Assembly: GCA_026196775.1 (NCBI GenBank)
Contig: JAPHUD010000006.1
Location: 1-64,000, forward strand
Length of the DNA: 64,000 nucleotides
From: Flavobacteriales bacterium
GTDB taxonomy: Bacteria > Bacteroidota > Bacteroidia > Flavobacteriales_E > Vicingaceae
Direction of reading: 5' to 3'
How positions within the stretch are numbered: position 1 is the first letter of the stretch; every line of letters starts with the position of its first letter. The notes beneath the pieces are model-generated. The model saw only the letters and a list, made by a program, of their open reading frames with translations, made no database searches and had not been told where the DNA came from. The translations under genes were made by a program, and so were the position numbers. Positions 18,278 to 27,728 of the stretch are shown here, one piece after another.

Positions 18278-18724
18278 TTAAAAATCGAAATCAGGGTCCG
18301 GAGCCTTCACATACGATTTTTTCTTAGGTTTAATTTTCTTTACAAACAAAATGGTTATCAATTCATCATCAACCGTAATCATGGTTCTGCTCATGCCATT
18401 AGTAATGTTAACTTCCTGATCGGGATACCTGAATTTTCTACTAATTTTCTCGAAAGTATTGTCTTCAAACTTTAAATACATTTCATTTACATTTATTTGT
18501 TGGTTTTTAACCAGCACTTTTCCGTAATAGCATTCTGCCATACTTCCTTTTCTAAAACTAATGATAACATCATCATAAACACCATCTTCAACTTCATAAG
18601 CACCTCTAGTTTCAAAAACTGTTGCGTATTTTTGGTAACAAGTTACTTGGTCTTCTTCTGCATCTTGAGCATAAAAAGCTCCTGTTATAAATAGTAAGGA
18701 TAAACTGAGTAAAATTTTTTTCAT
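18278..18724 (-). CDS. secreted hypothetical protein, 148 aa
   Basis: A signal peptide is clear (KKILLSLSLLFITGAFYAQ). The mature protein has an acidic start (DAEEDQVTCYQKYATVFE), two Cys, beta-rich segments (DDVIISFRKGSMAECYYGKV, NVNEMYLKFEDNTFEKI), and a Lys-rich tail (KKIKPKKKSY). I do not recognise a family. It is most likely periplasmic or surface exposed, as there is no lipobox and no T9SS sorting domain. It is a single-gene unit with its own terminator, divergent from gmhA. Confidence 0.65.
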   Translation of the reverse strand: MKKILLSLSLLFITGAFYAQDAEEDQVTCYQKYATVFETRGAYEVEDGVYDDVIISFRKGSMAECYYGKVLVKNQQINVNEMYLKFEDNTFEKISRKFRYPDQEVNITNGMSRTMITVDDELITILFVKKIKPKKKSYVKAPDPDFDF

Positions 18725-18789
18725 GTCGTAAATTTTTTTATCGGTATAAAAGTAAAAATACTTTATTTATTATCTAAATTTAAAAGTTA

Positions 18790-18797
18790 TATTTTTG
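18790..18797 (+). promoter_or_regulatory. -7 element upstream of gmhA
   Basis: TATTTTTG matches the Bacteroidota TAnnTTTG consensus and lies 25 bp before the gmhA start. Confidence 0.5.
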
Positions 18798-18822
18798 TAA
18801 CAAATTTGACAAATCGAACAAA

Positions 18823-19398
18823 ATGAGTATAAAACTAATCAAAAATAATTTTATAGAGGCAAAACAACTTTTAGACCATTTTATAAATGAGGAGAAAAAT
18901 TTAGAAAAAATTGCTCAAGCAGGCGATTTGTTGGTGCAAGTTTTTAAAAACGGAGGCACTGCTTTTTCATGTGGAAACGGTGGTTCCATGTGCGATGCTA
19001 TCCATTTTGCTGAAGAATTAACAGGTAAGTTCAGAGAAGAAAGAATGGCTTTACCTGCCATCGCTATTTCCGATTCAGGTTACTTAAGTTGTGTAGGAAA
19101 TGATTATGGTTATGATGAAATTTTTGCACGTTTTATCTCAGGAGTTGCCAAAAAAGGTGATGTTTTATTAGCCATTAGCACCAGTGGAAACTCTAAAAAT
19201 ATTTTAAGAGCGGCAGAAGTTGCTAAAAGTAAAGGTGTTTTTGTTATCGGACTTACAGGAAAAGATGGCGGTAAATTAGCTAATTTATGTGATGTAGAAA
19301 TAAGAGTTCCTCACAATGGCTATGCCGATAGAACACAAGAAATACACATTAAAATCATTCATTCATTAATCCATTATATTGAAGAAAAAATAATTTAA
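18823..19398 (+). CDS. gmhA: sedoheptulose-7-phosphate isomerase (phosphoheptose isomerase) GmhA
   Basis: SIS-domain isomerase that turns sedoheptulose 7-phosphate into D-glycero-D-manno-heptose 7-phosphate for LPS core synthesis. The signature [18 protein letters not shown] is present, followed by [33 protein letters not shown] and the C-terminal [17 protein letters not shown] with the metal-binding His and Glu. 191 residues is normal. It is 2 bp ahead of the comM start, so comM is probably read from the gmhA promoter at 18790. Confidence 0.93.
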   Translation: MSIKLIKNNFIEAKQLLDHFINEEKNLEKIAQAGDLLVQVFKNGGTAFSCGNGGSMCDAIHFAEELTGKFREERMALPAIAISDSGYLSCVGNDYGYDEIFARFISGVAKKGDVLLAISTSGNSKNILRAAEVAKSKGVFVIGLTGKDGGKLANLCDVEIRVPHNGYADRTQEIHIKIIHSLIHYIEEKII

Positions 19399-19400
19399 AA

Positions 19401-20273
19401 ATGTTGGTAAAAACTTACGGAAGTGCAGTTGTTGGTGTTGATGCTCTTACTATTACGGTAGAAGTAAATGTTGATAGAGGCATGAAATTTTTCATGGTAG
19501 GCTTACCCGATAATGCCGTAAAAGAAAGTCAACAACGTATTGAAGCCGCATTAAAAAATGTTGGCTACAGAATGCCCGGAAAAAAAATAGTAGTTAACAT
19601 GGCTCCTGCCGATATTCGTAAGGAAGGTTCTGCTTACGATTTGACCATTGCCATGGGAATTTTAGCAGCTTCTGGACAAATTGAAGCTGAAAACATAAGC
19701 AATTATCTTATTATGGGCGAACTTTCGTTAGACGGAAGTTTACAACCTATAAAAGGTGCACTACCTATTGCTATTCAGGCACGAAAAGAAGGTTTTAAAG
19801 GCTTTATCTTACCCAACGAAAATGCCAGAGAAGCAGCCATTGTTGATGGTATTGATGTTTTTGGAGTAAGCAACATTAGTGAAGTAATCAATTTTTTTAA
19901 TGGAGAAACACAACTGGAACCAACTGTAGTAGATACCCGAAAAGAATTTTATCAGAACCTTACCAAAGTAGATTTCGATTTTGAAGATGTAAAGGGGCAA
20001 GAAAATATTAAACGAGCTTTAGAAATTGCTGCAGCAGGAGGACATAATGTTATTTTAATTGGTCCACCCGGAGCAGGAAAAACCATGTTGGCAAAACGTT
20101 TACCAACCATACTTCCTCCACTTTCTTTAATGGAAGCATTAGAAACCACTAAAATCCATTCCGTTGGAGGAAAACTATCTAAAGAAACTTCTTTAATAAG
20201 TGTACGACCATTTCGCTCTCCACATCATACTATTTCTGATGTTAAGATGTTACGAGTAGGGTATATAAACTAG
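19401..20273 (+). pseudogene. comM: comM (yifB) 5' fragment, interrupted by the island
   Basis: The N-terminal half of the Mg-chelatase-like AAA+ protein ComM/YifB, a hexameric branch-migration helicase used in natural transformation. The Lon-like N-terminal domain (VKTYGSAVVGVDALTITVEV, then VGLPDNAVKESQQRIEAAL) and Walker A (LIGPPGAGKTMLAKRLP) are intact. After SPHHTISDV at residue 281 the frame passes into island DNA, adds nine foreign residues and stops at 20273. The Walker B half lies at 54829-55530. Joined at GATGT, the halves give 512 codons, normal for the family. In this state helicase activity must be lost unless the island excises. Confidence 0.95.
20231..20262. other. attL (left island junction)
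   Basis: Host comM sequence (TATTTCTGATGT) runs into the island arm TGTTACGAGTAGGGT (20248-20262). The crossover lies in GATGT (20238-20242), with the symmetric centre at GA, 20238-20239. Confidence 0.88.
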
Positions 20274-20286
20274 TAGAAATATAGTA

Positions 20287-20733
20287 TTAATCATCTTCAG
20301 GGTGAATAAGAATATCACAAATATCTATTGCTGGATTGGATTTAAGTGCAGTTCTTATTTGCTCATAATCTGAGTATGGGATTTTACCTGAAATGTTTAT
20401 ATCTTCTCCTGCTTGATATTTATCTTGGAGATCAGGAGCATAAATTTCAAAATAGTTACAACAATCAAAAAAAGTTCTACACTTAAGTCCCATTAATTTA
20501 TCTGGACCCAAACAAGGAAACCAAGAATAGTCTAAATTGAGATGTTTAGCCTTCCTCTCAATCGTCTTCTCTTTAGATGTTCCGCAAACTGTATAAATAT
20601 AATTTTCATCGATTGCAATAGCTACATGCGGATGGGGTTCAGGATTATCAATATCTTCATTCTGATACCAAATTATATCACCAACGGAAATATCATTTTC
20701 ATTAAAATCATCATTTATAGAGCTTCCCCTCAT
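20287..20733 (-). CDS. candidate toxin paired with a Panacea antitoxin
   Basis: 148 residues with a beta-rich start (DISVGDIIWYQNEDID, HPHVAIAIDENYIYTVCGTS) that resembles an SH3-like barrel of the PemK/MazF or NlpC-neighbour type, a middle Cys pair (FFDCCNYFEIY), and an acidic end. I cannot name a family with certainty. It starts 11 bp after the stop of the Panacea-domain gene on the same strand. Panacea (PanA) antitoxins are known to pair with many unrelated toxins (PanT), so a toxin role is inferred from position and small size. It is the first gene inside the left island end and is transcribed toward attL. Confidence 0.5.
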   Translation of the reverse strand: MRGSSINDDFNENDISVGDIIWYQNEDIDNPEPHPHVAIAIDENYIYTVCGTSKEKTIERKAKHLNLDYSWFPCLGPDKLMGLKCRTFFDCCNYFEIYAPDLQDKYQAGEDINISGKIPYSDYEQIRTALKSNPAIDICDILIHPEDD

Positions 20734-20744
20734 ATAAATAAATA

Positions 20745-21335
20745 TTATCTCTTCGAAGAGTTTAATTCAAACCTTTTCCTTGAATGAAAGATTTGCTTAG
20801 ATTCAAAAATTATCTCTTCGGATATTTCAAAGAAACTAGAAAAATTTTTCCCATTATCCTTTGGAATCATAAAAAAATCAACCATCTCCATTGAATAACT
20901 ATTTGGTGTAGTTGGATCATTTAATGCTTGTTCAAACCTTTTCCATTCAGGATATTCATGTGAAATATCACATAAATCCCATTGATTATAAATTTCGAAA
21001 TCTCTCAAAACTTTATCTAATACATTTATATCGGTCTCAGAAAAAAAAGTTAAGTCAGGTGACATTTTAGATTCAATAGAATATCTAGTAAAGATCAAGT
21101 ATTCATTTGTGTAATCATCAATATGTTTAGATAAATTCAATGTAACTGTAGGAACTGGCCCGTGTTCCATTGCAAAATAAGAGTCTTTTAAGATTGTTCT
21201 TCCATAACGAAGAAGGTGATACCTATCGGCAAGCCACAACAGTTTCATCAACTTGAGCCTATTTATCTTACTATTTGGAGATTTACTAGCCAAATAATTT
21301 ATAACTTGAATCGATTTCTTTTTTCTTCTATCCAT
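20745..21335 (-). CDS. Panacea-domain (DUF4065, SocA/GepA-like) antitoxin
   Basis: The Panacea signature is clear: INRLKLMKLLWLADRYHLLR, then AMEHGPVPTV and, later, LRDFEIYNQWDLCDISHEYP, which corresponds to the helical core of DUF4065. Such proteins neutralise varied toxins in PanAT systems and also occur near phage genes. I chose the Met at 21335 (MDRRKKKSIQVINYLA) since the 23 residues before it are hydrophobic and unlike the family. About 196 residues, longer than the minimal domain, with a C-terminal extension that would bind the toxin. The next gene downstream, 11 bp away, is the presumed toxin. Confidence 0.82.
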   Translation of the reverse strand: MDRRKKKSIQVINYLASKSPNSKINRLKLMKLLWLADRYHLLRYGRTILKDSYFAMEHGPVPTVTLNLSKHIDDYTNEYLIFTRYSIESKMSPDLTFFSETDINVLDKVLRDFEIYNQWDLCDISHEYPEWKRFEQALNDPTTPNSYSMEMVDFFMIPKDNGKNFSSFFEISEEIIFESKQIFHSRKRFELNSSKR

Positions 21336-21744
21336 AAAAATATAATTCAAAATTATGAAATATATTTCAGATTTACATATAAATCTCAATACTATATAAT
21401 TCATACATTTACCTTATATATCTATTAGTATTAGTTCCTGGAGTTACTCATTACATGACAATGCTTGGAGGCTGAGTGGATTCAGCTCAATCAGTACGTG
21501 AATTCAGTAGCTTGCATAGTACTCAATATGCTCTTAAAAGGTTTATAGAAAAATAGGAATCTTAGTATTATTAATAAGAGAATCAATTACTTTTCGGATT
21601 ACCTGTCGATTAAATTATAATATGTTTAAATCTAATAATTTTCAATACTAAAAAGAGTTAAGAAATTTTGCAACCTCCAGTGTGAAGTTCCGTACTATAC
21701 AAACAGTTAAATTTAAGTATGTAACATTTATAAAAACGAAAATT
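21336..21744. other. intergenic region between the PanAT pair and the SIR2 unit
   Basis: No gene supported. It should hold the divergent promoters of both units. A small hairpin GCTGA/TCAGC with a six-base loop lies at 21471-21486, and AGTAC/GTACT arms follow near 21490-21525. Confidence 0.4.
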
Positions 21745-21873
21745 ATGCCACTTAAACCAGGTCCAAAAAGAATTGCTAAATCAACAGGAAAACTAGATCA
21801 ACGTGCACGAGATAACAAAGACACGCCCGGAAACACACCTTCCTTAAAACCGCCAAAACGAAAAAAAAAGTAA
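21745..21873 (+). CDS. small basic protein upstream of the SIR2 gene, 42 aa
   Basis: Starting at ATG 21745 the product is MPLKPGPKRIAKSTGKLDQR followed by a Pro/Lys-rich tail, with a strongly positive charge and no predicted fold. A longer frame from 21682 exists but its extra residues look random. It ends 25 bp before the SIR2-like gene on the same strand, so it may be its small partner or a nucleic-acid-binding peptide. Family unknown. Coding status rests on position and composition only. Confidence 0.4.
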   Translation: MPLKPGPKRIAKSTGKLDQRARDNKDTPGNTPSLKPPKRKKK

Positions 21874-21898
21874 GTTACCACCTAGTATAGCGATAATT

Positions 21899-23302
21899 AT
21901 GTTGATTTATGTTTTTACAAAGTTAGGTGATGTTTATTCTGGTTGGGATTTCAGTGACCATGTCAATTATCCTGATTATAAAATAATTATACAAGGCATT
22001 AAGAAAAGAGAATATAGGGAACTTAAAAGTGAGGAAAGAACCTTTGAAAAGATAGCCGAATATGGTTGGATTGTAAAATCGGATATGATTGCGGGTATAT
22101 TAGAACAAGGACAAGTACCATCTCCAGAGTTTCCAGGACAAGGAGATTCATGGTCAAATGGTTACGAAAGAAAGATTATGTTTATATTTGGTGCCGGAGC
22201 TTCTGCATATTGTATACATGATCAAGATAACTCGTTCTATAAAGATGACCTTCGCCCTCCATTAGGACCAGGGTTGTTTGAAGAAAGATTCAAAAATTTC
22301 TATAAAAAATATAAAGGAGTTAAGCAGTCATTACACTTTTTACAAGAAAATGCTAACCCTAATGTAGAAGAACTATTTGAGAATGAATGGAAAAATATAA
22401 ATTTAGATTCTAATGAAAGTGTTCTATACCGACATATAAATATTTTATACTATCTACAAGAAGTGTTAAAAGAAGCCAGTGAGAGAGTGATTGATGAATA
22501 CTATGTTAAAAACCTGTATGTAAAGTTAGCTGATAAACTTCAAAAGAAGTATGTGAAAAATGTTAAAATACACTATGGACAAAGGCATGCTAAGAATTAT
22601 GCTTTTGTGAGCTTTAATCAAGATAATATCTTAGAGCATTTTTTGTCAGAATACTTCAAAATACCTATCATGTCAATAGATGATTATGTAAACATAAATG
22701 AGAATCCATTCTGTGTGTTTAAACCTCATGGTTCTTATAATTGGGGTTGGAAGTTTTCGGACACATCACAATTTAATGGAGATACACCTTCATGGCTCTT
22801 TGATAATAATAAAAACTTTCACCAGATTTATTTTGAGCTATTAGGTAATCATATAGATATGATTGATTGGAATAGTTCTTATGGAATGGAGAAAACGATA
22901 AATAAACATGATTTGGGAAAATTTACTATCGACAAATCTAAAATGCAGATCATCAATACAAATAATTTAGGAGATTATTTTCCTGCATTATTGCTACCAT
23001 ACAGAGATAAAGATGAATTTACTATGCCACTCCGACATTTCCATAATATGCAGAACTATTTTCAATACGTGGAAACCCTTATCATTATAGGGTGGAAAGG
23101 GAATGAAGAAGCATTTAACCGCCAGCTACTAAAGCATGCAAAGAGGATTAAAAAAATAGTGATAGCTGATCCTGATTCGGCTACTGTAATTAAGAACTTA
23201 ACACCTTTATTGTCGAAGTTCAATATCGAGCCTGTGGTTTACGATAACTTTGAACATTTTGTAAATGAGGGATTAGATAAAGAACTGGAATCACAGGATT
23301 AA
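21899..23302 (+). CDS. SIR2-like domain protein (probable NAD-degrading defence effector)
   Basis: 467 residues. After an unassigned N-terminal 90 residues, the SIR2-like Rossmann start IMFIFGAGASAY (GAGAS at 98-102) is clear, followed by FVSFNQDNILEHFL (Asn240/Asp242 region), FKPHGSYNWGW with the catalytic-type His277, and the closing LIIIGWKGNEEAFN ... KKIVIADPDSATV. SIR2-like proteins in defence islands usually hydrolyse NAD to stop phage growth (Thoeris ThsA, DSR, HerA-SIR2 and others). No SLOG, HerA or Argonaute partner is adjacent, so the system type is open. It converges on the Avs-like gene, with 13 bp between the stops. Confidence 0.75.
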   Translation: MLIYVFTKLGDVYSGWDFSDHVNYPDYKIIIQGIKKREYRELKSEERTFEKIAEYGWIVKSDMIAGILEQGQVPSPEFPGQGDSWSNGYERKIMFIFGAGASAYCIHDQDNSFYKDDLRPPLGPGLFEERFKNFYKKYKGVKQSLHFLQENANPNVEELFENEWKNINLDSNESVLYRHINILYYLQEVLKEASERVIDEYYVKNLYVKLADKLQKKYVKNVKIHYGQRHAKNYAFVSFNQDNILEHFLSEYFKIPIMSIDDYVNINENPFCVFKPHGSYNWGWKFSDTSQFNGDTPSWLFDNNKNFHQIYFELLGNHIDMIDWNSSYGMEKTINKHDLGKFTIDKSKMQIINTNNLGDYFPALLLPYRDKDEFTMPLRHFHNMQNYFQYVETLIIIGWKGNEEAFNRQLLKHAKRIKKIVIADPDSATVIKNLTPLLSKFNIEPVVYDNFEHFVNEGLDKELESQD

Positions 23303-23315
23303 CAACACATTCAAA

Positions 23316-26300
23316 TCATTCTTTTACTTTATTATAGTCGCGAATATAACTGTTCAAAACTCCATTAATACTGCCTTTTGTGTCCATGTGATAGAGGCCA
23401 CCGACAGCATGATCGAATCCAGGTTGTTGAGCGTTATTATTTCCTAGTATTTGTTTTTCCCCCTGTACTATCCATACTAACCTTAACCCAGATTTTTTTA
23501 AGACCTTCTGCACATGATCTTTGCGCATTAAAAGACAAGTAGGCCCTTTTTCATAAACCGATGGGTCAAAACAAATTACTTCACCGTGTTCATTTACATA
23601 CTCACCTTCTTTCTGTGAAGGTTTTAAGCCGAGAGAGACCAATTGGCTGGGCTTATAATAACTGATTACATCTTCTTTTGAGCAATCAAATTCTTCTTCC
23701 CACAAGAAATACCAAGCAGTATCATGTGCTAAGGCAATCTGTCGTCCTGATTTTGGGTCTTCGATTCCAGTCGGTAATGAATCACCCCCATAATAAGGGG
23801 TAAGCTGAAAGAAAAGTGAAGCCTTAGACCAATAATATTCACGGCTAAACACTTCATATCTATTTATTAAATGTGGTGACCAATCTCGATACGTATTAAT
23901 TGAAGAATCAACTTTAAGCATCTTGCGTAATTCATTTGGTTTCACTAAACAACTACCTATGTCATACCAAAGTCTTTTACCTTTAGCATCCCAACTATCT
24001 TGCTCTAACTTCTTTGGCTCTCTCCAGTCTGAGTGCATGTTTAAATTCAACCATTCTACACCATTAGAATCAGTTACTGTTATCAGTTCCTGAATAGGTG
24101 GGAAATCATCAAATCTTCCTTTCCATTGTTTTGCATCTTCTTTCCAGTTCTGATATTTATAGGATACCCACCAAGGTAGTTTCTCTACATTTTCAATGTT
24201 GTTTTCCTTTTGGGTAATTTTTATCAAAATTGTTGGATCTATATCTCGAACGTATGGCCTCCATGGCCCATCGTATTTTGTGTATTTTTTATTTTTGCTC
24301 CATGAGGAACTTCTTCCATCGTACATCTTACAATTATCCGATACCCTCGCAAGAATTTCGTAAAATACAATCCACTGGTATTTCTTGCCGATACGTTCCA
24401 AATGTCCACTGTCTCTTCCTGAACCTTGTTTTGAGTCGAAGTCACTGAAAACCTCCGAGTCGTAACCTAATTCAAAAATTTGCTGTACGGCATAATTACT
24501 TAGATCGTTGCAGTCTACTTCCCAATTACTTAATGCACTTTCAAATGTGTATCGCCCAAAATCTCCATACCCACCAGTTCCTCTACCGTATTCGGTTGTC
24601 ATTGAGTTTAAGATGGCGGTCGCCCCCCATTTTTTTCTTCCATGATGTCCATCGTTTCCTTTTGGTTTGTACTTTATATCAATCTCATCAACTGTTGGCA
24701 GTTTATCAGGGAAATCGCTTTTGTAAGGTGGACGAATTTTTTCGATCTCAATGGTAAGTTTGTAATCAAAATCAATAGTGTATTCAATCACTCCTCTTGC
24801 ATAATCACGAAGTAAAATGTGTGGATAAACTTTTTCAGTGTTAAAAATTGCTTTATAAACATAGTTGCTAAGAGATACTAATGACTGCTGACCTTCTGTT
24901 CGTAATGCACATCCGTATGCTACTGCATACAATCGTTCGTAAACATAAGGGTCATTTACCCCTTCAAACTGCTGTAATACCTTTATAAGTACTGGAATTC
25001 TATTTTGTAGAAGACAAATCAATGCTTTTGTGGCAGCGTCTCTAAGGTACCTGTTTGAACTAGTTAGAAACCAAGAGAGCATAACCGATGCCAACCTTGC
25101 CGATTCGTCGCTAACTTCTGCTTTTGGGTATTCGCTCCAAGCCCAATCGATTAAGCGTTTAACAGAGTTGTAGCCTGAATGTTCTCCATATTTGTTTTGT
25201 AACCAAGTTGTCCACCATGCGTCTCTCTCTGCTAAAGAGTAATTGTACAAATTGTCATGTAGCCTGTCCGCATTAAAATAAAAATCAGGCTTGGTAGCCA
25301 TTGAAATAGATGTCTCTAAAAAATCAAAAAAGAGCCTCTGGTTTTTACCCAACACTTGATTAACGTATTCTTTAGAGGATTCACCTACAGTATCTGAACG
25401 TCTCCATGTTAATCCTTCAATGAAAGCACTGGCCGTTGCGTAATAGCTAGCCGCAAATGGAGCAATTTCATGGAGTTCTTTACCAACACGTTCTGGTATT
25501 TGGATAGAAAGTGCTTCTATAAGGTTTTGGTTAAAACTTGCTTCCGACTCATCCTTCATTAAATCCCATAACGGACCAGACTTAAATGCCTTTTCAGGCT
25601 CGCTAGCATCTAGGTATTTATCCAATAAAGCGGAAACAATTAAGTGATCCTGAAATCGTTGGTAGGCAAAATGAATTCCATCGTAGTTTTTTCGTTCTTT
25701 CCAATAAAGGTCTTCGTTGATAACTCCCTCAGAGATTAATCGCTTTAGGTATTGTTTGTCGTCACTTCCACATTTACCTGAGAAGGTATTACTAGTAATT
25801 TCTTCACCAGTTTCATAGGGTAAATGATCTGCTCCTTCATCAACCATCTTCATCAGTATTCCACCTACCGCTTTTCGTAAAAGTTTCAACTTTATATCAT
25901 AATCTAATTCGTCTGGTTGTGACAATTTCTGCTCAACTCCTTCAAGGTAATTCTCGATTATGCTTGAGATGCCCTGGTATCCTTCAGGGACTTGTTTAAG
26001 TCCTCTTTTTTTCAAGCCTTCACAAAAGAGTTTTAGAAACAGAGGGTTTTGAAATTCAGGGTGGAGTAAGGGGGAACCGGGCGGTATGATATAGTAGTGT
26101 TTAAAAAAATGGATAGATGCTTTGTATTCTACACCTTCAAAACCTGTATGGTAAATTCGTGAAGCCACTGAAATATCCACTTCACTTACTGGAGCGATTA
26201 AGTTTTCAAATGAATTACGATTACTTACAATAAGTCCTATCCACGGAAATCGTTGGAATGACCGGATAAAAGCCTTTAGTTTTTTTTTCCAAACGCGCCT

Positions 26301-27590
26301 ACCATTTCCTTCATTTAAGGCATCAATAATAATGATGATTCGACTTTGTTGGCTTTCAGCTTTAGCATTTAGAGCTCCCAGAAGAACATCCTCATTCCCA
26401 TCAAACCGAAGTTGGTTCCGTAAAATCTGTGTCCATGGCATTTCATTGGTAGAAAAGTTTTCACCTAGCAGTAGCAGGCTAGTCTTGTTGTGCCGTTTTC
26501 TCTCTGAAACAATGTCAGCAAGGGTATGAGATTTTCCAATTCCTGCTGGACCAATTAAAATTAAATAAGGGTTATTTGCTAATGTACATACTTCGGAATT
26601 TAGAAAAACATGAAAATTATCTATCGCATTTGAAAGCTCTCGTAGCTCGTGGATTTCATTGTTATAAGGACTAGAGTAGTAATCTATTTCCTTATCCTTT
26701 TCAGCTTCGTTACGCCACACGTACAACTGATCAGATATTACATTAATTGCGTCACTTATACTCTTCAGTTCGTTCCGAATAACATCAAAAGGAATAGTCT
26801 CTATACCAGAGAATGTAATATCTTCATAACTTTTTCTAAACGAATCAATTGCATCATCTAAACTGGAAATATTCTCTTCCAATTCCTTTTTATTTGTTCG
26901 TAAATATGCCCGCTTTCGTTTTTCAAGAATGGCTTCGTAATGACTATTAATTTGATCAGAAAATTGTTGATCTCGTGTAAAACCATTGTGGAAGCGTAAA
27001 AATGGCAAGTCGAAATTTAATTCAGGTGTATACCGGCCACCAAGTGCATCTATACTTTCTTGATTTTTTGTATCAAACCAATTATCTGTTAACTCTGCTT
27101 CGTTAAAAAAATAATAGATTAACCCTTCATTCTCAGGATTTCTTAGGCGTATTTCCATTTCGTGTTTACCCCAGTATTCAAAGGATACTTTCATTTTCTT
27201 TAATGAAGCATACTTTTCCCATTCAACCACGTGATCCTTCCATTTTTGAAGCATAGATTTACCGCGTCCTTTTCCATCTGGTCGGTCAACAGGAATGGCT
27301 ATGTAATATTTCTTTAGCTTAGGGTGGTTATCGATAGCCGTTTTAACAGATTTATCTACCTGTGTCCACTGGTTATCCGATAGACTGTTTATGAAATATT
27401 TGGCTTGCCAACAATGAATATGACCATTACTTAACTCCCAATAACATTCTTTTCCTCCATCAGGTTTCCCGATTCTGGTAAATTGTACCTGCTTTTCGAT
27501 TTTTTCTTGTCCAGCAAGCTGGCATACCAATTCCTCGAAGCCTTCTCTTTGGCCTTCAATTGCTCTGATATTGTGCCAGTTAATACTCAA
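23316..27590 (-). CDS. Avs-like protein: PD-(D/E)XK nuclease, STAND/NACHT-type NTPase and long C-terminal sensor
   Basis: 1424 residues. The N-terminal domain starts NWHNIRAIEGQREGFEELVC and carries GKPDGGKECYWEL ... CWQAKYF (Asp44, Gln62-Ala-Lys64), a PD-(D/E)XK nuclease pattern of the Mrr/Cap4 kind. A helical linker (210-300) leads to a P-loop NTPase: Walker A LIGPAGIGKSH (347-354) and Walker B IIIIDALNEG (near 418-428). The remaining 850 residues are helical and aromatic-rich, without motifs I recognise, and would sense a phage protein. This is the architecture of AVAST (Avs) bacterial NLR-like proteins, which oligomerise on portal or terminase and cut DNA. The subtype cannot be fixed by eye. 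Divergent from 27729 across an inverted repeat. Confidence 0.8.
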   Translation of the reverse strand: MSINWHNIRAIEGQREGFEELVCQLAGQEKIEKQVQFTRIGKPDGGKECYWELSNGHIHCWQAKYFINSLSDNQWTQVDKSVKTAIDNHPKLKKYYIAIPVDRPDGKGRGKSMLQKWKDHVVEWEKYASLKKMKVSFEYWGKHEMEIRLRNPENEGLIYYFFNEAELTDNWFDTKNQESIDALGGRYTPELNFDLPFLRFHNGFTRDQQFSDQINSHYEAILEKRKRAYLRTNKKELEENISSLDDAIDSFRKSYEDITFSGIETIPFDVIRNELKSISDAINVISDQLYVWRNEAEKDKEIDYYSSPYNNEIHELRELSNAIDNFHVFLNSEVCTLANNPYLILIGPAGIGKSHTLADIVSERKRHNKTSLLLLGENFSTNEMPWTQILRNQLRFDGNEDVLLGALNAKAESQQSRIIIIIDALNEGNGRRVWKKKLKAFIRSFQRFPWIGLIVSNRNSFENLIAPVSEVDISVASRIYHTGFEGVEYKASIHFFKHYYIIPPGSPLLHPEFQNPLFLKLFCEGLKKRGLKQVPEGYQGISSIIENYLEGVEQKLSQPDELDYDIKLKLLRKAVGGILMKMVDEGADHLPYETGEEITSNTFSGKCGSDDKQYLKRLISEGVINEDLYWKERKNYDGIHFAYQRFQDHLIVSALLDKYLDASEPEKAFKSGPLWDLMKDESEASFNQNLIEALSIQIPERVGKELHEIAPFAASYYATASAFIEGLTWRRSDTVGESSKEYVNQVLGKNQRLFFDFLETSISMATKPDFYFNADRLHDNLYNYSLAERDAWWTTWLQNKYGEHSGYNSVKRLIDWAWSEYPKAEVSDESARLASVMLSWFLTSSNRYLRDAATKALICLLQNRIPVLIKVLQQFEGVNDPYVYERLYAVAYGCALRTEGQQSLVSLSNYVYKAIFNTEKVYPHILLRDYARGVIEYTIDFDYKLTIEIEKIRPPYKSDFPDKLPTVDEIDIKYKPKGNDGHHGRKKWGATAILNSMTTEYGRGTGGYGDFGRYTFESALSNWEVDCNDLSNYAVQQIFELGYDSEVFSDFDSKQGSGRDSGHLERIGKKYQWIVFYEILARVSDNCKMYDGRSSSWSKNKKYTKYDGPWRPYVRDIDPTILIKITQKENNIENVEKLPWWVSYKYQNWKEDAKQWKGRFDDFPPIQELITVTDSNGVEWLNLNMHSDWREPKKLEQDSWDAKGKRLWYDIGSCLVKPNELRKMLKVDSSINTYRDWSPHLINRYEVFSREYYWSKASLFFQLTPYYGGDSLPTGIEDPKSGRQIALAHDTAWYFLWEEEFDCSKEDVISYYKPSQLVSLGLKPSQKEGEYVNEHGEVICFDPSVYEKGPTCLLMRKDHVQKVLKKSGLRLVWIVQGEKQILGNNNAQQPGFDHAVGGLYHMDTKGSINGVLNSYIRDYNKVKE

Positions 27591-27613
27591 GTTTTTCTAT
27601 TGTAAACAATGTC

Positions 27614-27679
27614 CCTAGCAGGTAAACACCGATTTGTAAATATACATAGTTTACGTTACAAAATCGGTTTTTAGCTAGG
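27614..27679. promoter_or_regulatory. two-part inverted repeat between divergent genes
   Basis: CCTAGC (27614-27619) and ACCGATTTGTAA (27628-27639) pair with TTACAAAATCGGT (27656-27668, one extra A) and GCTAGG (27674-27679). An inner GTAAA/TTTAC pair sits at 27636-27654. It lies 24 bp before the Avs-like start and 50 bp before the rightward gene, so a repressor site or promoter-control element is likely. Confidence 0.55.
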
Positions 27680-27728
27680 AGTTATCATAAATGAAAATAA
27701 CTGAAAATAAGGATATATACATAAACAA

